Source of the DNA: Aurantiacibacter suaedae
Lineage (GTDB): Bacteria; Pseudomonadota; Alphaproteobacteria; Sphingomonadales; Sphingomonadaceae
Reading direction: 5' to 3'
DNA length: 64,000 bases
NCBI RefSeq assembly: GCF_005434915.1
Contig: NZ_SKCG01000004.1
Location: 186,001-250,000 of the forward strand
The notes under the pieces were generated by a model. That model was given only the letters and a program-made list of their open reading frames with translations, was not told where the DNA came from and did not search any database. This document shows, piece by piece, positions 7,510 through 16,134 of the stretch (position 1 is the first letter of the stretch; every line of letters begins with the position of its first letter). The position numbers were made by a program, and so were the translations under genes.

Positions 7510-10500
7510 CTACTTCCATTTCGAAAAAGCACGCTGGGCCATGCGAACGGCCTCGCGCGCATCCTGCGCATCGGCCGCGAGTATGGCTTTTTCCTGCGCC
7601 CGCGCCAGTTCACCGAGTTCCTCCTCGCCGAACATACCGGCAGCGCCCGCAAGCTTATGCAGCATCTGCGCGACTGCTTCGACCTCGCGCCGATCGAGCG
7701 GATTGGCCGGGTCCAGCCGGTCAAGCGCAGCGAACGTTGTCTTGCGCCGAGCGGCATAACGCTTCGTAAGCGCCTTTGCCGGATCCGGTGAGGTTTCCTG
7801 CTTGCACGGCGCACTCGCGGCTGTTTCGCGGAACAGCTCTTTGGGCAACCACCGCTGGATTGCGGATTTCAGCCCGCGCAGCCGAATGGGCTTGGACAGA
7901 TGCCCCTGCATCCCCGCTTCCAGGCAGCGCTGGACGTCCTCGCTATAGGCATTTGCCGTCTGCGCAAGGATCGGAAGCTCTTCGGCTGTGAAGCCGGCAT
8001 TTCGCAGCGAACGCGTTGCCTCCAGGCCGTCCATCACCGGCATCTGCACGTCCATCAGCACCATATCGTAGGGCTGACCTGCGGCCTTCGCATCCTGCAC
8101 CATGCGCACTGCTTCCTTGCCGTTAACAGCTATATCGACGGCAAGGCCAATGCGGCTGGCCATCGACATGACAAGCGCCTGATTGATATCATGATCCTCT
8201 GCCACGAGGATGCGAAGAGGCCGGGCAAAGGTAAGCTCGCGTTCAATGGGCTGTGCAACCTGCGCCTCGACCTGACTTTCGTCGATCGGACGCAGCGGGA
8301 TACGCAGCGTGAAGACAGAGCCATGGCCTTCTTCACTACTCACCTCCAGTTCGCCGCCCATCATCTTGGCAAGCTCATTGCTGATCGTCAGGCCCAGGCC
8401 GGTACCTCCGAATATGCGGGCGGTGGAATCGTCGGCCTGGCTGAACTCGCGGAAGATCGCTTCGAGCCGGTTGGCCGGAATGCCTATCCCTGAATCCTCC
8501 ACCGAAATGCACAGAACATCACGCCCGCCCGGCCTCTGCTCCACCGAAACGCGGCTTCTGACAGCACCTTCGGAAGTAAATTTGATCGCATTGCCAGCCA
8601 GATTGGTCAGAATTTGCCGCAGCCTCAGCGGGTCGACCATGATGCGGTTGGGCACCTCCTCGTCCACGATCAGCTCGAACATGAGGCCTTTTTGGCGAGC
8701 TGAAGGTTCCAGCAAATTGATACAAGACTTCAGCTTATGACGCAGGTCGATGGGCTCGGGCACAATCTTCATCCGGCCCGCGTCGATCTTCGAAATATCG
8801 AGAATATCGTTGAGTATCTGCATCATGGCCCGGCCGGAATCGGCGATGAGCTGCGCCTTTTCGTGCTGTTCGGGAGTCAGGTTGTCTTCCAGCAGCAACT
8901 CGGTAAACCCGATAACTCCATTCATCGGCGTGCGAATTTCATGGCTCATATTGGCCAGGAAAGTTGCCTTGGCAGCAGCCGCAGTCTCAGCGTTTCTGCG
9001 TGCCGCAACCAGATCCAGCTCCATCTTTTTGCGATCGCTGATGTCACGTACAGACGCGGAAATCTCCTTCGGAGCGTTGGTCTGCGCATCGCGCACCAGG
9101 CCGACAGTCGCTTCTAGCCAGCGATAATCGCCAAATGCGCCGCGGGTGTCCGACCTGAAGGCAATCACGGCCTTTTCTGTTTCGCCAAAGCGCAGTTGCG
9201 CGAAGATCGCAGCCACTTCCCTTGCATCATCAGGGTGCAGGCGTTCGAGAAGCGAGCGGCCAATCAACTCCTGGGCAGGAACTCCCAACACGTCGTTCGC
9301 CGAAGGGGAGGCGTAGATGCACCGATTGTCGAGACCGATACGCAAAACGGCATCCGTGGCGTTTTGTACAAGCAAGGAAAGCTCTTGGTCACGCTCTGCG
9401 ATCTCATCCTCAAACCGCTTCCGATCCGTGATGTCGAGCACTACGCCGATATATCCCAGCGGTTTGCCGTCTTCGCTCAATTCCGGCCGGGCAATCGCAT
9501 CGCCCCAGACGATTGATCCATCACGATGAAGCCAGCGAATCTCGTTCCTGTAGATATCGCCAGCCTCCAACGCCGCAAGCCATTCGGACGTGAGCCTATC
9601 GACATCGAGAGGATGCACGGCATTGCGCCAGCCCATTCCCATAGCTTCATCCTCGGTCAGGTCTGTCATCCGGCACCAGGCCGGATTGACATAATTGCAC
9701 AAGCCCGAAGGGGTGGTTCTGAAGATGCCGGCAGGGGAGAAACTGGCTAATGACTGGAAGCGCTGTTCGCTCTCCTTGAGAGCATCGGCCGCGCGCTTCT
9801 GCTCGGAAATATCGATGGCAACACCGATAAAACCTTGGACCTGGCCGTTCACATCGAGTTGCGGGGCCGCGATGAGGTCCACCCATCGGGGCTCCCCGTC
9901 GCCCTTCACAAACTGCACTTCGGTACGCAATTGCGATGCTTCACCGATGGCGTCGAGCCATTGCTCTCGTACGCGCGATCGCGTTTCAGGGTGTACAGCA
10001 TCCAGCCACCCTGCCCCCAGCGCCTCCCAAGGATCGAGACCGGTGGACTTCAGCCATGACTCGTTGACGTAATTGCAGAAGCCATAAGGATCAGTGCGGA
10101 AAATTCCGGCCGGTGACAGGCCTGCCAGATCGCCGAAACGCCGCTCGCTATCCGCAAGAGCGGCCACCGTTTCCTCCAGCTCGCGGGTTTGCTCCTCGAC
10201 TTGCCCGCTGATGTAAGCCTCGCGACGCGAGGCGGATAACAGCAAAGCGGCAAAGATGAGTGTGAGCAACAGACCGCCCGCCAGCACGAGTTCCGCTTCG
10301 CTTGTCACCACCCCTTGTTCGAAAGCAGGCGTGCTCGACCATGCGACCGTCCACGTCTGCTCCATTACCGGAAATGTCCGCGTGACCACAAACGCCGAAG
10401 ATCTCTCGGCTGCGCTTGCATCGAGGCTGGTGAAAATCACCGTATCCGGATCGGCCGTCGGTCCGCCATAAACGGTTATGTCGAACAGCTCTCCCTGGCT

Positions 10501-11832
10501 GGCGGTAAGCCCGTTCATGAAGCGCGGTGCGATGAACGGGGCGTAAATCCATCCGTCGAATGCCTCCCGCCGTTGTTCGAGCGTGTCAATCGGCATCCCC
10601 GCCCGATAGACAGGGCGCAGCAGAAGAAACCCAGGGCTTTCCGTCTCGTCCTGAACGAGCAGAATGCGCTGCGTGATCGTGGCCAGCCCCGTATCGCGTG
10701 CGTGAAGTGCGGCCTGCCTGCGATTGGCCTCGAATGCGATGTCGAGGCCTATTGCTTCGACATTGCCTTCCTGCGGTTCGACAGCGACGATCACGAATTT
10801 CTCGTCGCGTTCGGTCAGCGGATGGATATCGAAATCCGGCTGCCCGCGCTTTAGCACGCTGGCGACGAACTGTTCCTCCTGGCCTGCGGCTACCGGCTCG
10901 ATAAACCCGATGCCGCTGATACCGGGCAGGTTTTGCGCCAGGTCCAGAACCGAGGTGTATGTGCGCCATTCATCGAAATTAACTTCGTTCGACGCTTCGA
11001 AAAGCGCAGCACCGCCGTCGAGCGCCTGTCGATAGGATTGCATCCGGAATTCAAGTGCCTGCTGGCTGTCGGTCGCCAACGCTTCGAACGAAGTCTGGCT
11101 TCGTTCGTAAGCTGCGTGCATGTTCAATCGCCATGCCGCCAGCGTTGCGCACAAGAGCACAAGGATGGCGACAAACGCCAATGTAGTGAACGGGGAGAGG
11201 ACTTTGCCCCGCCACACTATTGCCCCCCGGCTCCAGGGCGCAAGAAAGAGAAGGGGCAGAACGATCAAGACGCCGCCCATATCGCCCGCCCACCACCGCA
11301 GCCAGAAACGGGCGATATTGTCGGGCGGGATGACCCCGGTGCCATACAATGTGGCAGTTCCGATGGAGGAATTCACGAGGCAGGCAAGCGGGGCGACGAG
11401 CACAACAAGACGCAACGCATCCACAGGTCCGGCCAGTTTCACCGGGAAACCGGCACGGCTTCGTATCCAGTAGCCCGCTAGAAGAGCTTGCAGCGTCGAG
11501 CCTGCTGCGATGGCCACCGCGTTCAGCAAGACAAGTGCATTGAGGGGAAGAAGAACCGAGCTGACCGAAAGCGCATTGATTGCCAAGGCGCCGAGGAACA
11601 CCCCGGGCCACACGCGGTAGCCCCATGCCGACACCCCGGCGATCGCCAGCCCCGAAGCCGGCCAGATTAGCGAAGCAAAGCCGGGAGGAGGCGCGAGTTG
11701 CTGCCCAACCCATCCCAGCACGGCGTATCCGAGCGCGATGAGAAAAATCTGTGCTGACAATCCAGTCAGCACACTATGTGTTCGGGCGAGCTTGATCGCG
11801 CCGGTATCAGCGATGGTGGCCGGCCCCGTCAT
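7510..11832 (-). CDS. MASE1-CHASE-PAS hybrid sensor histidine kinase with receiver and HPt
   Basis: A 1440-residue membrane sensor kinase. Domain order, approximate: MASE1 membrane sensor of about eight helices (20-245), a CHASE extracellular ligand domain (about 270-490) with a following helix, three PAS/PAC units, the first two beginning with near-identical repeats (LAGLSPAGIFRTDPYGFCNY and SLASFSPAGIFRTTPSGLCN), HisKA with FLANMSHEIRTPMNGVIGF, HATPase_c with NLAGNAIKFT, DSGIGI and GGTGLGLTI boxes, a receiver (DMVLMDVQMPVMDG) and a C-terminal HPt-like helix bundle (MLHKLAGAAGMFG). All catalytic boxes look intact, so it can start a phosphorelay. Its ATG lies four bases beyond the stop of the upstream GAF gene, so they form an operon. 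Confidence 0.9.
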   Translation of the reverse strand: MTGPATIADTGAIKLARTHSVLTGLSAQIFLIALGYAVLGWVGQQLAPPPGFASLIWPASGLAIAGVSAWGYRVWPGVFLGALAINALSVSSVLLPLNALVLLNAVAIAAGSTLQALLAGYWIRSRAGFPVKLAGPVDALRLVVLVAPLACLVNSSIGTATLYGTGVIPPDNIARFWLRWWAGDMGGVLIVLPLLFLAPWSRGAIVWRGKVLSPFTTLAFVAILVLLCATLAAWRLNMHAAYERSQTSFEALATDSQQALEFRMQSYRQALDGGAALFEASNEVNFDEWRTYTSVLDLAQNLPGISGIGFIEPVAAGQEEQFVASVLKRGQPDFDIHPLTERDEKFVIVAVEPQEGNVEAIGLDIAFEANRRQAALHARDTGLATITQRILLVQDETESPGFLLLRPVYRAGMPIDTLEQRREAFDGWIYAPFIAPRFMNGLTASQGELFDITVYGGPTADPDTVIFTSLDASAAERSSAFVVTRTFPVMEQTWTVAWSSTPAFEQGVVTSEAELVLAGGLLLTLIFAALLLSASRREAYISGQVEEQTRELEETVAALADSERRFGDLAGLSPAGIFRTDPYGFCNYVNESWLKSTGLDPWEALGAGWLDAVHPETRSRVREQWLDAIGEASQLRTEVQFVKGDGEPRWVDLIAAPQLDVNGQVQGFIGVAIDISEQKRAADALKESEQRFQSLASFSPAGIFRTTPSGLCNYVNPAWCRMTDLTEDEAMGMGWRNAVHPLDVDRLTSEWLAALEAGDIYRNEIRWLHRDGSIVWGDAIARPELSEDGKPLGYIGVVLDITDRKRFEDEIAERDQELSLLVQNATDAVLRIGLDNRCIYASPSANDVLGVPAQELIGRSLLERLHPDDAREVAAIFAQLRFGETEKAVIAFRSDTRGAFGDYRWLEATVGLVRDAQTNAPKEISASVRDISDRKKMELDLVAARRNAETAAAAKATFLANMSHEIRTPMNGVIGFTELLLEDNLTPEQHEKAQLIADSGRAMMQILNDILDISKIDAGRMKIVPEPIDLRHKLKSCINLLEPSARQKGLMFELIVDEEVPNRIMVDPLRLRQILTNLAGNAIKFTSEGAVRSRVSVEQRPGGRDVLCISVEDSGIGIPANRLEAIFREFSQADDSTARIFGGTGLGLTISNELAKMMGGELEVSSEEGHGSVFTLRIPLRPIDESQVEAQVAQPIERELTFARPLRILVAEDHDINQALVMSMASRIGLAVDIAVNGKEAVRMVQDAKAAGQPYDMVLMDVQMPVMDGLEATRSLRNAGFTAEELPILAQTANAYSEDVQRCLEAGMQGHLSKPIRLRGLKSAIQRWLPKELFRETAASAPCKQETSPDPAKALTKRYAARRKTTFAALDRLDPANPLDRREVEAVAQMLHKLAGAAGMFGEEELGELARAQEKAILAADAQDAREAVRMAQRAFSKWK

Positions 11833-11835
11833 CCA

Positions 11836-12333
11836 TTATTCCAGCGCGTCAGCCGCTTTTGCTCTTGCAGCAAGTGCGCGGCTCAGTTCCGACGAAAGCT
11901 CCGCCAGAGCCTCACTTTCCGCCTTGCCAAAGTCGTGCCTCGGCTTGCGGTCGATGATGCACAGCGTACCCAGCTTGGAACCGTCCTCAGCAACCACAGG
12001 AGCGCCGGCGTAGAACCGAATGGAGGGATCGCCGAGAACCAGCGGATTGCGGATAAACCGCTCGTCCTCACTGGCATCCTCGACCACCATCACACCGTCG
12101 TCCTGGATCGCATAAGTGCAAAACGAGATGGAGCGCGGCGTCTCGTCCACATCGAGACCGATTTTCGCCTTGAACCACTGCCGGTCGGCGTCGACGAGTG
12201 ACATGAGCGCGATCGGCGTCTGAAACCGCTCTGCAGCCCGTCCCACAATACTGTCGAATTCCGGCTCGGAAGGGGTATCCAATAGCCGATAGCCGTGCAG
12301 TGTTTGCAACCGCTTTTTCTCGCGAGCGTCCAT
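11836..12333 (-). CDS. GAF-domain protein
   Basis: A 165-residue soluble protein made almost entirely of one GAF domain. The opening MDAREKKRLQTLHGYRLLDT and the later stretches ALMSLVDADRQWFKAKIG and RFYAGAPVVAEDGSKLGTLC are typical of the small GAF proteins placed next to sensor kinases and diguanylate cyclases. The ligand is unknown; FCTYAI carries a Cys seen in many such GAFs. The frame extends 31 codons upstream, but the ATG at 12333 matches the usual family start. It lies three bases before the hybrid kinase gene and probably modulates it. Confidence 0.8.
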   Translation of the reverse strand: MDAREKKRLQTLHGYRLLDTPSEPEFDSIVGRAAERFQTPIALMSLVDADRQWFKAKIGLDVDETPRSISFCTYAIQDDGVMVVEDASEDERFIRNPLVLGDPSIRFYAGAPVVAEDGSKLGTLCIIDRKPRHDFGKAESEALAELSSELSRALAARAKAADALE

Positions 12334-12551
12334 AGGATTTCCAAATTTCACACCATCAGGATTGGTACTTAAGAATAGTTGCGTATCTATTAAGCAGCAC
12401 CTTCCTGCCAACCAACATGAAGCCATCCGGCCTGTCGATTGTCAGCCGGCGATCAGCAGGTTTGCAGACTGCCAAAAATCAGAAACTGCTGCGGGTTGCC
12501 GAAGGGCCGAGTTTGGGGCGCTGAGATGTCGCCCTTGCATCCCAAACTCCG

Positions 12552-13979
12552 TCAGTGCGTGATTTCGGCCAGTTTGCCGAACGCTGCCATTCCCGGACCT
12601 CTCCCTTTGGACCGGCTGCCAATACCGCTTCGCGCAATCCTCAACGAGCCCAACCACAAGGCCAGCAGGCCAAGCAAGCCCAGGGCACCCAGCGATCCAA
12701 GCGCCAGCGTTCCGGTTGAATGCCTTGCTTCATAGCGAGGGATCCGGCGGAAATCGGCCTGCGTGAACATGCGATCCTCAAACAGGTAGGGGTAATAGAA
12801 CTCGCGCAGGCTCTTGTGGAAGGCGGCAACCGAATCCTGGTAGGCCAGCTGTCCTTCGATATCGGTATCGGCGAGCCGGTGCAGGACATTCATCGTCCCC
12901 ACGCCGGGCAGCACGAAGCCCAGCGTCTTCGTCAGCTCCTCGCGCCTGGCAAGGCTGGCGCGATAGGCTGCGACGTCGGCTGCGACAGCTTCGTCGCCGA
13001 CCTGATGCATCGCGTAGTACCACTTCCAGTGGAAGCGGCCCTCGAACTCTTCCTTGCCGCGCCATTCGGGATGGTTGACGAAGAACCGCTCGAACGTCTC
13101 TTCCTTCGGGATATCCCATCCGTGGTGAACCATTTCGCGCTGGGCCAACGTGAGGTCTATCCCTTTGGCGACGGGCACCGTGCGCGCAATCGTAGCGTTG
13201 GCGAGGGTTGGCACGATCAGCGTCAGCACGATCCAGCAGCCGATCATCGTTGCGGCAGCAGTCGCAGAGGTGCGCAGGCTCGCCCCGATCAGCATGGCGA
13301 GGCCGAACCAGAACCCGCAATAAAGCGCCGCGGTCAGCAGCATGATCGCGATGCCCGATACCGGTGCGACCATGACGATGCCGCCCACTACCAGCGGCAG
13401 TCCGAGCGCTGCCAGTACCGCGCCGTAGCGCAGCCCAACGCGGCGCCGCCACAAGCCGCTGCCCGGAAGCGAGAGCAGCAGGCGCAGCCGACCGGTTTCA
13501 CGCTCGCCGGTCACCAGATCGTGACCCAAGGCAATGACCACCAGCGGCAGTAGGTAGATCAGCACGAAGGCCCAATCGAACACGCCGGGGAGCGCCAGTT
13601 CGGGGTTGTAGACTTCGGAATCGTAAAGCTGCGCCTGCAAACCGAGCGCGCGCACGCGAAGCACATAGGGTTGCAGATCGCGCTGTCCGATCGCCGCGAA
13701 GGCCAGCGGTGGCGGCGGGCCCTGGGTCAGCATGAAAGCGTAATAGGCATTGTAGCCCGCATCGCCCTCGGGTCCGGCATTCGCCTCGGCGACGGCGGCA
13801 AGATCGCGGACCTGTTCGGCCTCGACCCGCTTGATCGTGGCGTGCTGATGTTCGACTTCGGCAATGCCCGCCCACACCGCGGCGCTCGACAACGCCAGCA
13901 GCAGGATCAGCGCCACAAGGTTTCGCCCCGAACGCAGCAGCAGGCGCGCCTCGGCAGACCAGATCGAAGGCGCGCTCAT
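12552..13979 (-). CDS. ABC-2 type permease with large extracytoplasmic loop (DUF3526-like)
   Basis: A 475-residue integral membrane protein. After an N-terminal helix comes a roughly 100-residue soluble segment, a block of five or so helices (about 145-280), a second soluble segment (about 285-425) and a last C-terminal helix. The phrases HDLVTGERETGRLRLLLSLP and FGLAMLIGASLRTSATAA are typical of ABC-2 permeases of the DUF3526 group. It is the last gene of a four-gene operon and overlaps the preceding permease by four bases (ATGA). Together with the ATPase at 15391 it would form an exporter or a membrane-remodelling pump; the substrate is unknown. Confidence 0.82.
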   Translation of the reverse strand: MSAPSIWSAEARLLLRSGRNLVALILLLALSSAAVWAGIAEVEHQHATIKRVEAEQVRDLAAVAEANAGPEGDAGYNAYYAFMLTQGPPPPLAFAAIGQRDLQPYVLRVRALGLQAQLYDSEVYNPELALPGVFDWAFVLIYLLPLVVIALGHDLVTGERETGRLRLLLSLPGSGLWRRRVGLRYGAVLAALGLPLVVGGIVMVAPVSGIAIMLLTAALYCGFWFGLAMLIGASLRTSATAAATMIGCWIVLTLIVPTLANATIARTVPVAKGIDLTLAQREMVHHGWDIPKEETFERFFVNHPEWRGKEEFEGRFHWKWYYAMHQVGDEAVAADVAAYRASLARREELTKTLGFVLPGVGTMNVLHRLADTDIEGQLAYQDSVAAFHKSLREFYYPYLFEDRMFTQADFRRIPRYEARHSTGTLALGSLGALGLLGLLALWLGSLRIARSGIGSRSKGRGPGMAAFGKLAEITH

Positions 13980-15394
13980 CGTGCGGCCCTCTCGATGCGG
14001 CGCGCGGCGATAAGCGCTAGCGCAGCCAGTGCGCCCAGCCAGCCGAGCAAAACAGCGAACGGCCAGACGAGGTTTTGGGATCGCGCGAAGGGATCGGTCG
14101 GATCATAGGCGAAGCGCGGAATATCCTGCCAGTAAGCGGCGGAGATGCGCGGGTCGTCGCCTTCGATGCCGGGCAGAAGCTCCGCCTGCATCCGGTTCAA
14201 CCGCTGCACGAAATCGTACCGGAACGTCTCCGCCTGATCGAGGAAGTCGTAATGCGCTGAAAGGTCGCTGCCGGCGAGCGCCATCGACAGCTGGCGAATC
14301 GCAATCAGCGGGCTGACGACGGAGAACGCATGGACGAAGGCGTTTTGCTCGCTCTCGCTGGCGATCTGGCGGTTCGCGGCGTCGGCGTAGATCTGCGTGG
14401 TCAGCCGCTCGCCCTCGATGCTGACGAGACCGGCGTATTGCACCGGCAGCTCTTCCACCGTGTCGACCCCGTATTTGGCCAGAACCTCTTCCTTGAAGTC
14501 GTTGAAATAGGGATCGTCGGGATCGTGGCTGTCGCCGATCTTCAGCAGGTCGCGGTGCAGCGCAATCTCGGTCTCTATCTTGGTGGCCAGTTCGCTCTGC
14601 GCGGAAGCGGCCTCGGGCAGCGCGCGGGGAAGGAGGATGACGATCACCATCCACAAGCCGATCAGGATCGCGAGCGCATCGCGCGGCCGCCCGGCGAGCG
14701 CGGAAACGACGACGCCCAGCACCGCCCACAGCAGCAGCCATGCGGCATAGCCGAGAATCATCAGAGCGACGCTGCCCCACTCGGCCGCACCGGCGGCGGC
14801 GAAGACGAGCAATACAGCAAAAGCTGGCAGGCCTACAGCAAGCGCGATAGCAGCGTGCCCGATCAGTTTGCCCGCTATCACGCTGCGCCCGCTTACGCCC
14901 TGTGCCAGCATCAACTTGAGCGTGGCGCGCTCCTTCTCCCTTCCGACGCTGGCAAAGGCGAGGAAGATCAATAGCAGCGGCGCGAGCGTCTGGAGGACGA
15001 AGGCGGGCGTCAGCTGGCCGAAGCGCAGCAGCAGCGAGGACTGGCGCGCCTCCGCGAAGTTGGCGCTGTTCTGGCGGTGGCCTTCGAGAAACACCGTGTT
15101 GCCGGTGAAGCTGTCCACGCCCGCATCGAAGAAGGCGAGCGGGGCGAGCGGGCGGAACACGAACTGCCCGTAGTGGACCATTCGGTGCGGATGGCGGTCG
15201 GGCTGTGCATCGAAGCTCTCGTCGACGCTCGCCTGGTACCGCTCGCGATCCGCCTCGATTGCGCTGCGCCGTTCAAGGCTGGTGAAGTTGGCGACGAGGA
15301 TCAGCAGCACGAGCAGCGCGCTGGCGATCAGGCCGGCGCGGTTGCGCGCCAGCACGCGCCATTCCTCGCGCGCGATCAGGCTCGCGGCACTCAT
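13976..15394 (-). CDS. ABC-2 type permease (DUF3526-like), partner of the previous one
   Basis: A 472-residue membrane protein with the same layout as its neighbour: one N-terminal helix, a periplasmic segment (about 35-130), a helix block (about 135-270), a second long soluble region and a final helix. FASVGREKERATLKLMLAQG is the ABC-2 cytoplasmic coupling segment. It starts inside the end of the ATPase gene (four-base overlap) and ends inside the next permease gene. Two homologous half-transporters in tandem point to a heterodimeric channel served by the ATPase at 15391. Confidence 0.82.
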   Translation of the reverse strand: MSAASLIAREEWRVLARNRAGLIASALLVLLILVANFTSLERRSAIEADRERYQASVDESFDAQPDRHPHRMVHYGQFVFRPLAPLAFFDAGVDSFTGNTVFLEGHRQNSANFAEARQSSLLLRFGQLTPAFVLQTLAPLLLIFLAFASVGREKERATLKLMLAQGVSGRSVIAGKLIGHAAIALAVGLPAFAVLLVFAAAGAAEWGSVALMILGYAAWLLLWAVLGVVVSALAGRPRDALAILIGLWMVIVILLPRALPEAASAQSELATKIETEIALHRDLLKIGDSHDPDDPYFNDFKEEVLAKYGVDTVEELPVQYAGLVSIEGERLTTQIYADAANRQIASESEQNAFVHAFSVVSPLIAIRQLSMALAGSDLSAHYDFLDQAETFRYDFVQRLNRMQAELLPGIEGDDPRISAAYWQDIPRFAYDPTDPFARSQNLVWPFAVLLGWLGALAALALIAARRIERAAR

Positions 15395-16134
15395 GCCGGT
15401 TCGCCAGCGCGGGCGTAGCGATCATGCAGCGCGTTGAGGTCGAACCGCGGACCGCTGGCGCTGGCCTCGCGCTCTTCCTCGATGCGTCCTTGCCCGAGGA
15501 ATCCGGACCGGTCGGCGATGTCGACCGCGCTCACGATGTCGTGCGTCACCATCAGCACCGCGACCTCGCGTTCACGCGCGGCGTCGAGCAGGCGATTGAA
15601 TTCGAGCACCGCACGCGGGTCGAGGCCCGAGGTCGGCTCGTCCAGCAGCAGAACGGGCACGTCGCGCGCTAGTGCCAAGGCAATCGCGACCTTCTGGCGC
15701 ATCCCCTTGGAAAAGCCGGACAGCCGCTTGTCCCATGCCTCTTCCGCCAGGCCGACCGCGGTCAGCGCACCCTCGATCGCGTCCCGCCCGCGCATGGCAT
15801 CGGCGAGCGCAAGGAAATAGGCGATGTTCTCACGCGCGGTGAGGTGTTCGTAGAGCGAGACGTTCTCCGGCACATAGGCCATCGTGGCCCGCGCACCGCG
15901 CGGGTCGGCAGCCGGGTCGATCCCGCATACGCGCACCGTGCCAGCCTGCGGCACGATGAAGCCGAGCAGCGCCGAGAGCGTGGTCGACTTGCCCGCGCCA
16001 TTGCCGCCGAGCAGCGCGTAGATTTCGCCGCGCTTCACGGTCAGGTCGAGCCCGCGCAGCACCTGTTTGTGGCCGTAGCTCTGCTCAAGCCCCTCAATCG
16101 CGATCGCGGGGGTGGAAGTGATCTTCATGTTCAT
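15391..16134 (-). CDS. ABC transporter ATP-binding protein
   Basis: A 247-residue ATPase that powers the two permeases encoded downstream. Visible motifs: Walker A GGNGAGKSTT near residue 43, the Q-loop region after AYVPENVSLYEHL, signature LSGFSKGMRQKVAIA, Walker B VLLLDEPTSGLDP, and the switch His in MVTHD. It resembles the ABC-2 (CcmA/drug or Na+ exporter) class. Its ATG overlaps the TGA of the TonB receptor gene by one base, so receptor, ATPase and both permeases are co-transcribed. Confidence 0.92.
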   Translation of the reverse strand: MNMKITSTPAIAIEGLEQSYGHKQVLRGLDLTVKRGEIYALLGGNGAGKSTTLSALLGFIVPQAGTVRVCGIDPAADPRGARATMAYVPENVSLYEHLTARENIAYFLALADAMRGRDAIEGALTAVGLAEEAWDKRLSGFSKGMRQKVAIALALARDVPVLLLDEPTSGLDPRAVLEFNRLLDAAREREVAVLMVTHDIVSAVDIADRSGFLGQGRIEEEREASASGPRFDLNALHDRYARAGEPA

